Program-made: the position numbers and the translations under genes
In this document: positions 8,425-15,737 of the stretch, piece by piece
How the letters are laid out: each line of letters begins with the position of its first letter
Position numbering within the stretch: position 1 is the first letter of the stretch
Notes under the pieces: generated by a model
The model's input: only the letters and a program-made list of their open reading frames with translations
The model's database searches: none
What the model was told of the DNA's origin: nothing
NCBI RefSeq assembly: GCF_020889705.1
Contig: NZ_JACMYP010000061.1
Span: 1-35,935 of the forward strand
Direction of reading: 5' to 3'
DNA length: 35,935 nucleotides
DNA from: Bradyrhizobium altum
GTDB lineage: Bacteria; Pseudomonadota; Alphaproteobacteria; Rhizobiales; Xanthobacteraceae

Positions 8425-8495
8425 GACCCGTCGCCGTCGGCGGCGGGTCCCGAAAATGAACGTGTCCGGCCATTTTCGAGGAGAATGGCCGGACA
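8425..8495 (+). promoter_or_regulatory. Two tandem stem-loops between gltI and gltJ
   Basis: Hairpin 1 pairs GACCCGTCGCC (8425-8435) with GGCGGCGGGTC (8439-8449), with a single G-T pair. Hairpin 2 pairs TGTCCGGCCATT (8463-8474) with AATGGCCGGACA (8484-8495), a perfect 12-bp stem. No long T-run follows. Hairpins after a binding-protein gene commonly protect its mRNA and reduce downstream expression, giving excess receptor over permease. That role is inferred from position. Confidence 0.6.
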
Positions 8496-8559
8496 TTTGC
8501 ATAGACGCCGCCCGTGATGTCGGCGTAATGCGTGATCGGCGCGAGAGCGCGGGGGACCC

Positions 8560-9291
8560 GTGAACTACAATTGGAACTGGCACATCTTTCTCGAGCCGAA
8601 CCCGATGGGGACCGGCACCTATCTCGACATGTTGCTGGCGGGACTGGTGGTCACCATCAAGGTGTCGGTGCTCGCCTGGATCATCGCGCTGGTCTCCGGC
8701 ACGGTGATCGGCGTGCTGCGCACGCTGCCGTCGCGGACGGCGTCGTGGATCGGCTTCTGCTGGGTCGAGTTCTTCCGCAACATGCCGCTCCTGGTGCAGC
8801 TCTTCCTGTGGTTCTTCGTGCTGCCCGAGCTGCTGCCGAAATCCGCCGGGCTGTGGATGAAGCAGTTGCCGAACGCGCCGTTCTGGACCGCCGCGGTCGG
8901 CGTCGGCCTCTTCATGTCGGCGCGCGTCGCCGTGCAATTGCAGGCCGGCATCGGCTCGCTGCCGCGTGGCCAGAAGCAGGCTTCGACCGCGCTCGGCCTC
9001 ACCACGGTGCAGACCTATCGCTACGTGCTGCTGCCGATGGCGTTCCGCATCATCCTGCCGCCGCTGACCTCCGAATTCCTCAACACCATCAAGAACAGCG
9101 CCGTCGCCATCACCATCGGCCTGATCGAATTGACCGGCCAGGCCCGCTCGATGCAGGAGTTCTCGTTCCAGGTGTTCGAGGCGTTCACCGCGGCAACCGT
9201 GCTCTATCTTCTCCTCAATTTCGTCGTGGTCACCGCGATGCGCCTGCTCGAGCGCTATGTCGCGATCCCCGGCTACATCACGGGCAAATGA
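8560..9291 (+). CDS. gltJ: Amino acid ABC transporter permease, GltJ-like
   Basis: A 243-residue inner-membrane permease of the His/Glu/Gln/Arg/opine family, with about five hydrophobic helices. The conserved cytoplasmic EAA loop is visible as GQKQASTALGLTTVQTYRYVLLPMAFRIILP at roughly residues 140-170, the site that docks to the ATPase. The N-terminus NYNWNWHIF is typical for GltJ. The start is GTG at 8560 with GGGGGA only 3 nt away; no upstream in-frame alternative looks better. The stop overlaps the gltK start (ATGA), so the permeases are translationally coupled and probably form a heterodimer. Confidence 0.93.
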   Translation: MNYNWNWHIFLEPNPMGTGTYLDMLLAGLVVTIKVSVLAWIIALVSGTVIGVLRTLPSRTASWIGFCWVEFFRNMPLLVQLFLWFFVLPELLPKSAGLWMKQLPNAPFWTAAVGVGLFMSARVAVQLQAGIGSLPRGQKQASTALGLTTVQTYRYVLLPMAFRIILPPLTSEFLNTIKNSAVAITIGLIELTGQARSMQEFSFQVFEAFTAATVLYLLLNFVVVTAMRLLERYVAIPGYITGK

Positions 9292-9986
9292 CGATGCTCG
9301 GCAATCTCGATTTCGACGTCATCCGCCGCTCGCTGCCCTATCTGTTCTTCGAGGGTATGCGCTTCACGCTGACCTTGACGGCGCTCGCCGCGTTCGGCGG
9401 CCTCGTGTTCGGCACCCTGATCGCCCTGATGCGGTTGTCGAGCTACAAGGTGCTCGGGCGCATCGCCGGCTTCTATGTCGACTTCATCCGCTCGCTGCCG
9501 CTGGTGCTGGTGATCTTCTGGTTCTACTTCCTGGTGCCTTACATCGGGCAGTGGCTGACCGGCGCGTCGCGGCCGATCTCGGTCGGCGCCTTCGCCTCCT
9601 CGCTGATCACCTTCGTCGCATTCGAGGCGGCGTATTTCTCCGAGATCATGCGCGCCGGCATCCAGTCGATCTCGCGCGGCCAGCCGGCCGCGGCCAGCGC
9701 GCTCGGCCTGACCTACGCGCAATCGATGCGCTACGTCGTGCTGCCGCAGGCGTTCCGCAACATGTTGCCGGTGCTGCTGACGCAGACCATCGTGCTGTTC
9801 CAGGACACCTCGCTGGTCTACGTGCTGTCGATCCCGGATTTCCTCGGCGCCGCCAGCAAGGTCGCACAGCGCGACGGCCGCCTGGTCGAAATGTACCTGT
9901 TCGCCGCGCTGGTCTACTTCGTCATTTCCTGTGTCGCGTCCTTTGGCGTGCGCCGCCTGCAGGCGCGAATCGCCATTGTTCGCTGA
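9288..9986 (+). CDS. gltK: Amino acid ABC transporter permease, GltK-like
   Basis: A 232-residue membrane permease, paralogous to the one before it. The EAA loop reads GQPAAASALGLTYAQSMRYVVLPQAFRNMLP. The LFQDTSLVYVL segment that follows is strongly conserved in the GltK/GlnP branch. ATG at 9288 overlaps the gltJ stop by 4 nt. The ATPase gene gltL starts 18 bp after its stop. Together with gltJ it forms the channel for the acidic amino acid delivered by the GltI-like receptor. Confidence 0.93.
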   Translation: MTMLGNLDFDVIRRSLPYLFFEGMRFTLTLTALAAFGGLVFGTLIALMRLSSYKVLGRIAGFYVDFIRSLPLVLVIFWFYFLVPYIGQWLTGASRPISVGAFASSLITFVAFEAAYFSEIMRAGIQSISRGQPAAASALGLTYAQSMRYVVLPQAFRNMLPVLLTQTIVLFQDTSLVYVLSIPDFLGAASKVAQRDGRLVEMYLFAALVYFVISCVASFGVRRLQARIAIVR

Positions 9987-10004
9987 ACAACAAGCTGAGC
10001 CATC

Positions 10005-10736
10005 ATGATCGAGATCAATCACGTCAACAAATGGTACGGGCCGAGCTTCCAGGCGCTGAAGGACTGCACCACCAGCGTCGCCAAGGGCGAGGTGGTCGTG
10101 GTCTGCGGCCCGTCGGGTTCGGGCAAGTCGACCCTGATCAAATGCGTCAACGCGCTGGAGCCGATCCAGGGCGGCGACATCATCCTCGACGGCATCAAGG
10201 TCAACGATCCCAAGACCGATTTGCCGAAGCTGCGCTCGCGCGTCGGCATGGTGTTCCAGCACTTCGAATTGTTTCCGCATCTGCGGATCATCGACAATCT
10301 CTGCCTCGCGCAGGAGAAGGTTCTGGGCCGCAAGCATGACGATGCCGTGGTCACGGCCATGAAGCTGCTCGATCGCGTCGGGCTGAAGGATCACGCCAAG
10401 AAATTCCCGGCCGAATTGTCGGGCGGCCAGCAGCAGCGCGTCGCGATCGCCCGCGCGCTCGCGATGAACCCGATCGCGATGCTGTTCGACGAGCCGACCT
10501 CGGCGCTCGACCCGGAAATGATCAGCGAGGTGCTCGACGTCATGGTCGACCTCGCCCGCGAGGGCATGACCATGATGGTGGTCACCCACGAGATGGGCTT
10601 TGCCAACAAGGTCGCCGACCGCGTCATCTTCATGGACCGCGGCGAGATCGTCGAGGACGCCAAGAAGGCCGACTTCTTCGGCACACCGCGCAGCGACCGC
10701 GCGCAGAAGTTCCTATCGAAGATCCTGCAGCATTGA
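10005..10736 (+). CDS. gltL: Amino acid ABC transporter ATP-binding protein, GltL-like
   Basis: A 243-residue cytoplasmic ATPase, full length for the polar amino acid family. The Walker A motif GPSGSGKST is at residues 35-43, the Q-loop is in VGMVFQHFELFPH, the signature is LSGGQQQR, the Walker B is MLFDEPTSALDPE and the H-loop is VVTHEMGF. All catalytic residues are present. It closes the gltIJKL cluster; a family B repeat follows directly and may act as the transcript end before the aminotransferase gene. Confidence 0.95.
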   Translation: MIEINHVNKWYGPSFQALKDCTTSVAKGEVVVVCGPSGSGKSTLIKCVNALEPIQGGDIILDGIKVNDPKTDLPKLRSRVGMVFQHFELFPHLRIIDNLCLAQEKVLGRKHDDAVVTAMKLLDRVGLKDHAKKFPAELSGGQQQRVAIARALAMNPIAMLFDEPTSALDPEMISEVLDVMVDLAREGMTMMVVTHEMGFANKVADRVIFMDRGEIVEDAKKADFFGTPRSDRAQKFLSKILQH

Positions 10737-10758
10737 GGCTGGGGCCTCTCTCGGCCTG

Positions 10759-10858
10759 TCATTCCGGGGCGCGCGCGGCGCGAGCCCGGAATTCATACTC
10801 ACGATCGTAATTATGGATTCCGGGCCTGCGCCCTAGCGGGCGCATCCCGGAATGACGG
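10759..10858. repeat. Intergenic palindromic repeat, family B, copy 1
   Basis: Starts with TCATTCCGGGGCGCGCG and ends with its inverse, CCCGGAATGACGG, with inner ATTCCGGG/CCCGGAAT arms. A second copy is at 26309-26435. It separates gltL from the aminotransferase gene and could end the glt transcript. Confidence 0.75.
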
Positions 10859-10934
10859 TGTGGAGGGTTTTCCCCCGTTAACAATTTGCGTATACGAAGG
10901 CCTGAAACTCCCCTTCGTCCGCAGGAGAACTCGC

Positions 10935-11795
10935 GTGGAAAAGATCGCTTACGTCAACGGCTCGTTCGTGCCGCATTCCGAGGCCAAGGTCTCGGTGTTC
11001 GACCGCGGATTCCTGTTCGCCGACGGCATCTACGAGGTGGCGGCGGTGCTCGAGGGCAAGCTGATCGACAACGCCTCGCATCTGGCGCGGCTGAAGCGCT
11101 CGGTCGGCGAGATCCAGCTCGCGCTCCCCGAGACGCTGGAGCGGATCGAGGAGATCCAGAAGGAGCTGGTCAAGCGCAACGACCTCGTCAACGGCATGGT
11201 CTATCTCGAGGTTACCCGCGGCGCTGACAAGGGGCGCGACTTCGCCTTCCCGAAGGCCGACGTCAAGCCGACGCTTGTGATGTTCACCTCGGAAAAGGAC
11301 ATCATCAACGCGCCGTCGGCCAAGACCGGCATCAACGTGATCACGGTGCCCGACATCCGCTGGGAGCGGCGCGACATCAAGAGCGTGGCGCTCTTAGCAC
11401 AGGTGCTGGCCAAGCAGGCTGCGGCTGCGGCCGGCGCCGGCGAAGCCTGGATGATCGAGGACGGCAAGGTCACCGAGGGCGGCTCGTCCTCGTCCTTCAT
11501 CGTCACCCAGGACGACGTCATCGTGACCCGGCAGAACGGCAACGAGATCCTGCCCGGCTGCACCCGCAAGGCGGTGGTCAAGCTTGCCGAGGAGCGCCAG
11601 CTTCGCATCGAGGAGCGCGCCTTCACGGTGGAGGAGGCGCTCGCCGCCAAGGAAGCCTTCATCACCAGCGCCTCGGTGTTCGTGCAGGGCGTGGTCGCGA
11701 TCGACGGCAAGAAGGTCGGAGGCGGCAAGGTCGGCCCGATCACCGACCGCCTGCGCGAGATCTACGTCGAGTTCGCCCGCGCGACGGCGGTTTGA
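10935..11795 (+). CDS. dat: D-amino-acid aminotransferase (class IV PLP-dependent)
   Basis: A 286-residue cytoplasmic enzyme of fold type IV. The N-terminal DRGFLFADGIYE is the class IV hallmark. The PLP lysine is Lys149 in the RWERRDIKS segment, a match to D-alanine aminotransferases, and Glu181 in VTEGG is the residue that contacts the pyridine nitrogen. This branch swaps amino groups between D-amino acids and 2-oxo acids, often D-Ala or D-Glu. I chose GTG at 10935 because AGGAG lies 7 nt upstream; the earlier ATG at 10860 runs through repeat-flanking sequence. It follows the acidic amino acid transporter on the same strand, but a repeat lies between, so co-transcription is uncertain. A branched-chain enzyme is the main alternative. 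Confidence 0.88.
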   Translation: MEKIAYVNGSFVPHSEAKVSVFDRGFLFADGIYEVAAVLEGKLIDNASHLARLKRSVGEIQLALPETLERIEEIQKELVKRNDLVNGMVYLEVTRGADKGRDFAFPKADVKPTLVMFTSEKDIINAPSAKTGINVITVPDIRWERRDIKSVALLAQVLAKQAAAAAGAGEAWMIEDGKVTEGGSSSSFIVTQDDVIVTRQNGNEILPGCTRKAVVKLAEERQLRIEERAFTVEEALAAKEAFITSASVFVQGVVAIDGKKVGGGKVGPITDRLREIYVEFARATAV

Positions 11796-11821
11796 ACGAG
11801 GTTCGACGAGAAAGGTAGACC

Positions 11822-11969
11822 CGTCATCCCCGCGCAAAGGCTTCGCCTTTGTCGCTGGAGGCGCGAGCCTTGCGGCGCAATTGCGCCGGTGGGCGAGCCT
11901 CGAAGGATGCCCGGCCACAGTCGGGCCGTCGACCCTTCGAGACGCGCTACGCGCTCCTCAGGGTGACGG
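11822..11969. repeat. Intergenic palindromic repeat, family A, copy 3, with added module
   Basis: Contains the CCTCGAAGGATG and CCCTTCGAGACGCG core and ends in CTCAGGGTGACGG. At its left is an extra module with CAAAGGCTTCGCCTTTG, a tight hairpin, which is shared only with the copy at 23786-23916. It sits between the convergent aminotransferase and AhpD-like genes. Confidence 0.75.
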
Positions 11970-12012
11970 TGATAGACTGCGCGCGCCGCCAAATTTCTGA
12001 CACTCGTCACCC

Positions 12013-12471
12013 TCACGCCGCGACCTTCACCTTCACCGGATGCACCGCGCGGAAGCCGATCGCGATCCGGTTCCAGGCGTTGATGGCGCCGATCAGCGTG
12101 GTCAGGTTGACGAGCTCGCTGTCCGTGAACTGCGCGCGCACCGCCTCGTAGTCGGCGTCGGGCGCATGGGTCTCCGAAACCAGCGTCAGCGCTTCGGTCC
12201 AGGCCAGCGCCGCGCGCTCGCGCTCGCTGTAGAGCGGCGACTCGCGCCAGGCGTTGAGCAGATAGAGCCGCTGCTCGGTCTCGCCATGCTTGCGGGCGTC
12301 CTCGGTGTGCATGTTGATGCAGTAGGCGCAGCCGTTGATCTGCGAGGCCCGGGTCTTGACCAGTTCGATCAGCGATTGCTCGAGGCCGCTCGCCGTGATC
12401 TGGCTTTCGACCGCAACCAGCGCTTTGATGGTCTCGGGGGCGGCCTGGTAGAAATTCATGCGGGGTTTCAT
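12013..12471 (-). CDS. Carboxymuconolactone decarboxylase (AhpD-like) family protein
   Basis: A 152-residue all-helical cytoplasmic protein. The AhpD-type redox motif is intact: Cys48 and Cys51 in CAYC, with His55 after it. In AhpD these form the peroxidase active site that reduces AhpC; many relatives have no assigned reaction. AAGGAGAACGACC precedes ATG 12471. The gene lies 36 bp after emrB on the same strand and probably shares its transcript, which suggests it helps detoxify the compound that the pump exports or that induces it. True carboxymuconolactone decarboxylases lack the CxxC pair, so a decarboxylase role is unlikely. Confidence 0.92.
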   Translation of the reverse strand: MKPRMNFYQAAPETIKALVAVESQITASGLEQSLIELVKTRASQINGCAYCINMHTEDARKHGETEQRLYLLNAWRESPLYSERERAALAWTEALTLVSETHAPDADYEAVRAQFTDSELVNLTTLIGAINAWNRIAIGFRAVHPVKVKVAA

Positions 12472-12507
12472 GGTCGTTCTCCTTGGTTATGGGTTCAGTG
12501 AAAAGGA

Positions 12508-14118
12508 CTAGTGTGCACCGCCGCCGCCAGCGAGCTGGCCCGGCTTCTTCAGGAAGAGCGCTGCTACCAGCGCTACGATCAGCGCCACACCGAGCAGATA
12601 GAAGGTGTCGCTGAAGGCGAGGATGTAGGCCTGCTTCTGCACGACCTTGCCGACCGCCGCGATCGCGCGGTGGCTGGCGTCGGCGTGATCGGCAACGCCG
12701 TGGTTCAGGAAATACTGGGTCAATCCCTCAATCCGCGTTCGGGTCGCCTGTTCCAGCATGGAGACCGACTGCATCAGCACGTTGGAGTGATATTGCTCGC
12801 GCTTGGTCAGCAGTGTCTGCAGCGCGGCAATGCCGATGGCGCCGCCGAGGTTGCGCATCATGTTGAACAACGCTGATGCCGATCCGGCATTCTCCGCCTC
12901 GATTCCCGCCGTCGCAACTGCCGACAGCGGCGCGAATGCCAGCGCCTGACCGACGGCGCGGACGACATTGGGCCAGAGCAGTTGATCGGCCGCATAGTCG
13001 TTGGTCATGTAGATGTTCATGAAGTTGGAGCCGGCGAACAGCGCAAATCCGACGCCGATGACGATGCGGGGGTCGAAGCGCTGCATCAGCCGCGGCACCA
13101 GCGGGATCAGCACGAGCTGCGGCAGGCCGGTCCAGGCCAGCACCATGCCGATCTGCTCGGCGTTGTAACCCTGGATGCGCGACAGATATTGCGGCAGGAT
13201 GAACACCGAGCCGTACAGCGCGATGCCGAGCAGGAAGTTGGCCAGCATGCCGAAGCCGAAATTGCGGCGGGCGAGCAGGCGCAGATTGAGCAGCGGCTTC
13301 TCGACGGTGAATTCGGCGATGAGGAAGGCGACCAGCGCCACGGCGGCGATCACCGACAGGCGGACGATGAAGGGCGAGCCGAACCAGTCGTCCTTGTTGC
13401 CTTCTTCCAGAACGGTCTGCAGCGCGGCGAGGCCGATCGCCATGGTGATGATACCGAGCCAGTCGCCCTGGCGGATCAGCGACAGCTTCATCGGGCTCGG
13501 ATCGAGCGAGACGTACAGCATCGCGATCATCACGGCGCCGGGCACCAGATTGACGTAGAAGATATACTGCCAGCCCCAGTTCTCGGTGAGATAGCCGCCG
13601 ATGGTCGGGCCGATCGCCGGCGCGAACGTCGCCGACAGCGCAAACAGCGCAAGCCCGATCGGCTGCTTCGCCTTCGGCAGCAGCGTGATGATCAGCGTGA
13701 ATGCCATCGGGATCAGCACGCCGCCGGTGAAGCCTTGCACGGCGCGCAGCGCGATCATCTGCGGCAGGTCCTGCGCCAGCGCGCAGGCGCCAGAGAACAC
13801 CAGGAACAGGAACGCGTTGGTGAGCAGATAGATGCGCACCGAGAACACCTGCGCGAGCCAGCCGGAGAGCGGGATCACCACGATCTCGGCGATCAAATAG
13901 GAGGTCGAGATCCAGCCGCCGTCATCGATGCCCGCGCCAATGCCGCCTTGGATGTCGGCAAGCGAGGCGTTGACGATCTGGATGTTGAGCACCGCCATGA
14001 ACGCGCCGAGCGTGGCGCCGATCACCGCGATCCAGGTCTTGGTCGGGATCGCGGGCGCGGCGGGTGCTGCGGGCGACGGGAGGGCGGCGGCGTTGGCTGT
14101 GGGCTGGAGTGCGGTCAT
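12508..14118 (-). CDS. emrB: DHA2-family MFS multidrug efflux pump, EmrB-like
   Basis: A 536-residue inner-membrane transporter with about 14 helices, the DHA2 (14-TM) layout. An early AVLNIQIVNASLADIQGGI segment is the family's helix-1 pattern. ALRAVQGFTGGVLIP in helix 4 and GPTIGGYLTENWGWQYIFYVN in helix 5 carry motif C, which is diagnostic of drug antiporters. It would pair with the HlyD-like adaptor at 14447-15595 to span the envelope. I chose ATG at 14118, which has AAGGA 6 nt upstream, over 14145. A candidate operator matching the one at the adaptor promoter lies 47-96 bp upstream, so this gene probably has its own regulated promoter. Confidence 0.92.
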   Translation of the reverse strand: MTALQPTANAAALPSPAAPAAPAIPTKTWIAVIGATLGAFMAVLNIQIVNASLADIQGGIGAGIDDGGWISTSYLIAEIVVIPLSGWLAQVFSVRIYLLTNAFLFLVFSGACALAQDLPQMIALRAVQGFTGGVLIPMAFTLIITLLPKAKQPIGLALFALSATFAPAIGPTIGGYLTENWGWQYIFYVNLVPGAVMIAMLYVSLDPSPMKLSLIRQGDWLGIITMAIGLAALQTVLEEGNKDDWFGSPFIVRLSVIAAVALVAFLIAEFTVEKPLLNLRLLARRNFGFGMLANFLLGIALYGSVFILPQYLSRIQGYNAEQIGMVLAWTGLPQLVLIPLVPRLMQRFDPRIVIGVGFALFAGSNFMNIYMTNDYAADQLLWPNVVRAVGQALAFAPLSAVATAGIEAENAGSASALFNMMRNLGGAIGIAALQTLLTKREQYHSNVLMQSVSMLEQATRTRIEGLTQYFLNHGVADHADASHRAIAAVGKVVQKQAYILAFSDTFYLLGVALIVALVAALFLKKPGQLAGGGGAH

Positions 14119-14164
14119 CGGGGCGTCCTTGCTGCCCCACAACATGGATTAGGCGGCCGATTTC

Positions 14165-14214
14165 GATAATCCGGGAAAGACTGGAAGGATTGTCCGGCAG
14201 AAATTGATAATCCG
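14165..14214. promoter_or_regulatory. Candidate LysR operator, emrB copy
   Basis: A 50-bp stretch bounded by GATAATCC and GATAATCCG. It is identical at 37 of 50 positions, without gaps, to 15677-15726 in the adaptor/LysR promoter region. Inside is an inverted pair, ATTGTC, 11 nt, GATAAT. It lies 47 bp upstream of the emrB start. Binding by the adjacent LysR regulator is inferred from this duplication. Confidence 0.6.
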
Positions 14215-14247
14215 CCGTCGGTCCGTGAGGCGGGCATGCTTACTAGG

Positions 14248-14374
14248 CTCCCTCTCCCGCTTGCGGGGAAGGGTGGGGTGGGGCTCTCTCCACGAGTCAT
14301 GCCGCGGAGAGAGCCCCACCCGCATTGCATCTGCGATGCAATGCGGCCTCCCCCGCAAGCGGGAGAGGCGAAGA
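14248..14374. repeat. Intergenic palindromic repeat, family D, copy 2
   Basis: Outer arms CTCTCCCGCTTGCGGG and CCCGCAAGCGGGAGAGG are inverted. Inner arms GGGGCTCTCTCC / GGAGAGAGCCCC and GCATTGCATC / GATGCAATGC add two more stems. It is related to 2502-2647. It lies within the efflux locus between adaptor and pump. Confidence 0.75.
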
Positions 14375-14446
14375 GAGTTCTGGATAGCAAAACGCGATCG
14401 ATCTCCACGATCGATCGCGTCAAATCAGTCGAAGAACGTTTGAACG

Positions 14447-15595
14447 CTAGCCGCCGCTCGCCCGCGTCGCCGACGCCAGCCGCCGCTTCTCCTCACGTTC
14501 GGCCAGCACGGTCGCCTTGGTGTTGACGGTCGGGATCGCCGACATGCCCGGCCGCAGCAGGCCGGTGAAGCTGTGATCGTCGAGCACGATCTTCACCGGC
14601 ACGCGCTGCACGATCTTGGTGAAGTTGCCGGTGGCGTTGTCGGGCGGCAGCAGCGCGAATTCGAGGCCGCTGGCCGGTGACAGGCTGTCGACATGGCCCT
14701 TCAGCGTGGTGCCGTGAAAGCTGTCGACGGTGAGCTCGACCGGCTGGCCGTTGCGCACATGGGTCAGCTGGGTCTCCTTGAAATTCGCGACCACATAGAC
14801 CGCATCGAGCGGCACCACCGCCATCAGCTGGGTGCCGGCCTGCACATATTGACCGACGCGGAGCGTGCGGGCGCCGACCGTGCCGTCGACCGGCGCGGTG
14901 ATCCGTGCGTAGGACAGGTTCAGTTCAGCCTGCTGCTCGACCGCGCGGGCCCGGTCGGCCTGCGCGACAGCCTGGGCGCGCTGCGTGGTCAGCACGTTGA
15001 CCTTGCGCTGCGCCGCCGACAGCGCCGACTTCGCGTGCTGCAACTGCGCCGTATTGCTGCGCAGCGCCGCGTCGGTCTGCTGCGCACGTTGAATGGTGCC
15101 GGAGCCGGACTTCATCAGCCCGTCGTAACGGCTCTGCTCTTCCTGGGCGAATTTCAGATTGGCTTCGGCGGCTTCGACGTCCGCAGTGCTCTGATCGATG
15201 ATCGGCTGCTGCAGCTCGAGCTGGGCATCGAGGTTGCGCACCGAGGCATCGGCGGCCTCGACATCGGCCTTGGCCTGGCCCAGCGCCGTGCGGTAGTCGC
15301 GGTCGTCGATCTCGGCCAGCAGCTGGCCGGCCTTCACCGGCTGGTTGTCGGTCACCAGCACGCGGGCGATGTAGCCCGACACTTTCGGGGCGATGATCGT
15401 GGAGTCCGCCTTCACGTAGGCGTCGTCGGTGGATTCGAGGTAGCGGCCGGTGGTGAGGTAGTCGTAGCCAAAGTCGCTGGCCACGGCGATGCCGAGCACG
15501 GCGGCGAGCCCGATGACCACCCGCTTGACCGTCCGCCGGGATGGGGGGAGGCCGATTTTGGCCGATTCTTCAGGGGCATAGGTGGTGGTCGACAT
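14447..15595 (-). CDS. emrA: HlyD-family efflux periplasmic adaptor, EmrA-like
   Basis: A 382-residue membrane-fusion protein. It has a short cytoplasmic N-terminus, one membrane anchor (RVVIGLAAVLGIAVASDFGY, about residues 25-45), the biotinyl-lipoyl half-motif DDAYVKADSTIIAPKVSGYI, a long alanine- and glutamine-rich coiled-coil hairpin, then ARITAPVDGTVGARTLRVGQ and a beta-barrel. This is the EmrA layout. ATG at 15595 follows GGAGG at good spacing. It is transcribed away from the divergent LysR gene and towards the EmrB-like pump, 328 bp downstream. The two would form an efflux channel together with an outer-membrane TolC-type protein that is not encoded here. Confidence 0.93.
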   Translation of the reverse strand: MSTTTYAPEESAKIGLPPSRRTVKRVVIGLAAVLGIAVASDFGYDYLTTGRYLESTDDAYVKADSTIIAPKVSGYIARVLVTDNQPVKAGQLLAEIDDRDYRTALGQAKADVEAADASVRNLDAQLELQQPIIDQSTADVEAAEANLKFAQEEQSRYDGLMKSGSGTIQRAQQTDAALRSNTAQLQHAKSALSAAQRKVNVLTTQRAQAVAQADRARAVEQQAELNLSYARITAPVDGTVGARTLRVGQYVQAGTQLMAVVPLDAVYVVANFKETQLTHVRNGQPVELTVDSFHGTTLKGHVDSLSPASGLEFALLPPDNATGNFTKIVQRVPVKIVLDDHSFTGLLRPGMSAIPTVNTKATVLAEREEKRRLASATRASGG

Positions 15596-15676
15596 GACAT
15601 CCTCCAGGCAGAACATTCGCGTCCTTCCAGAAAGGGCGCCGGATACGGCCCTTAGATGCAATGTCCTCCCCGCTGT

Positions 15677-15726
15677 GATAATCCCGATAAAACTGGAAGC
15701 ATTATCAAGCCAACGCTGATAATCCG
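15677..15726. promoter_or_regulatory. Candidate LysR operator, adaptor/LysR divergent promoter copy
   Basis: A 50-bp stretch starting GATAATCC and ending GATAATCCG, with the inverted pair ATTATC (15701-15706), 11 nt, GATAAT (15718-15723). A 37/50 match lies before emrB. The right edge is only 11 bp before the LysR start codon, so a bound regulator could block its own translation start region or promoter while controlling the adaptor gene on the other side. Confidence 0.65.
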
Positions 15727-15737
15727 GACCTTGTTAC

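Larger units (their letters stand above)
14119..14446. other. Intergenic region between the efflux adaptor and pump genes
   Basis: 328 bp without a gene. It holds a candidate operator next to emrB (14165-14214) and a family D repeat (14248-14374). Near the adaptor stop, GATCGATCTCCACGATCGATC at about 14396-14416 is a further inverted repeat, which may be the adaptor's terminator hairpin. Confidence 0.65.
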
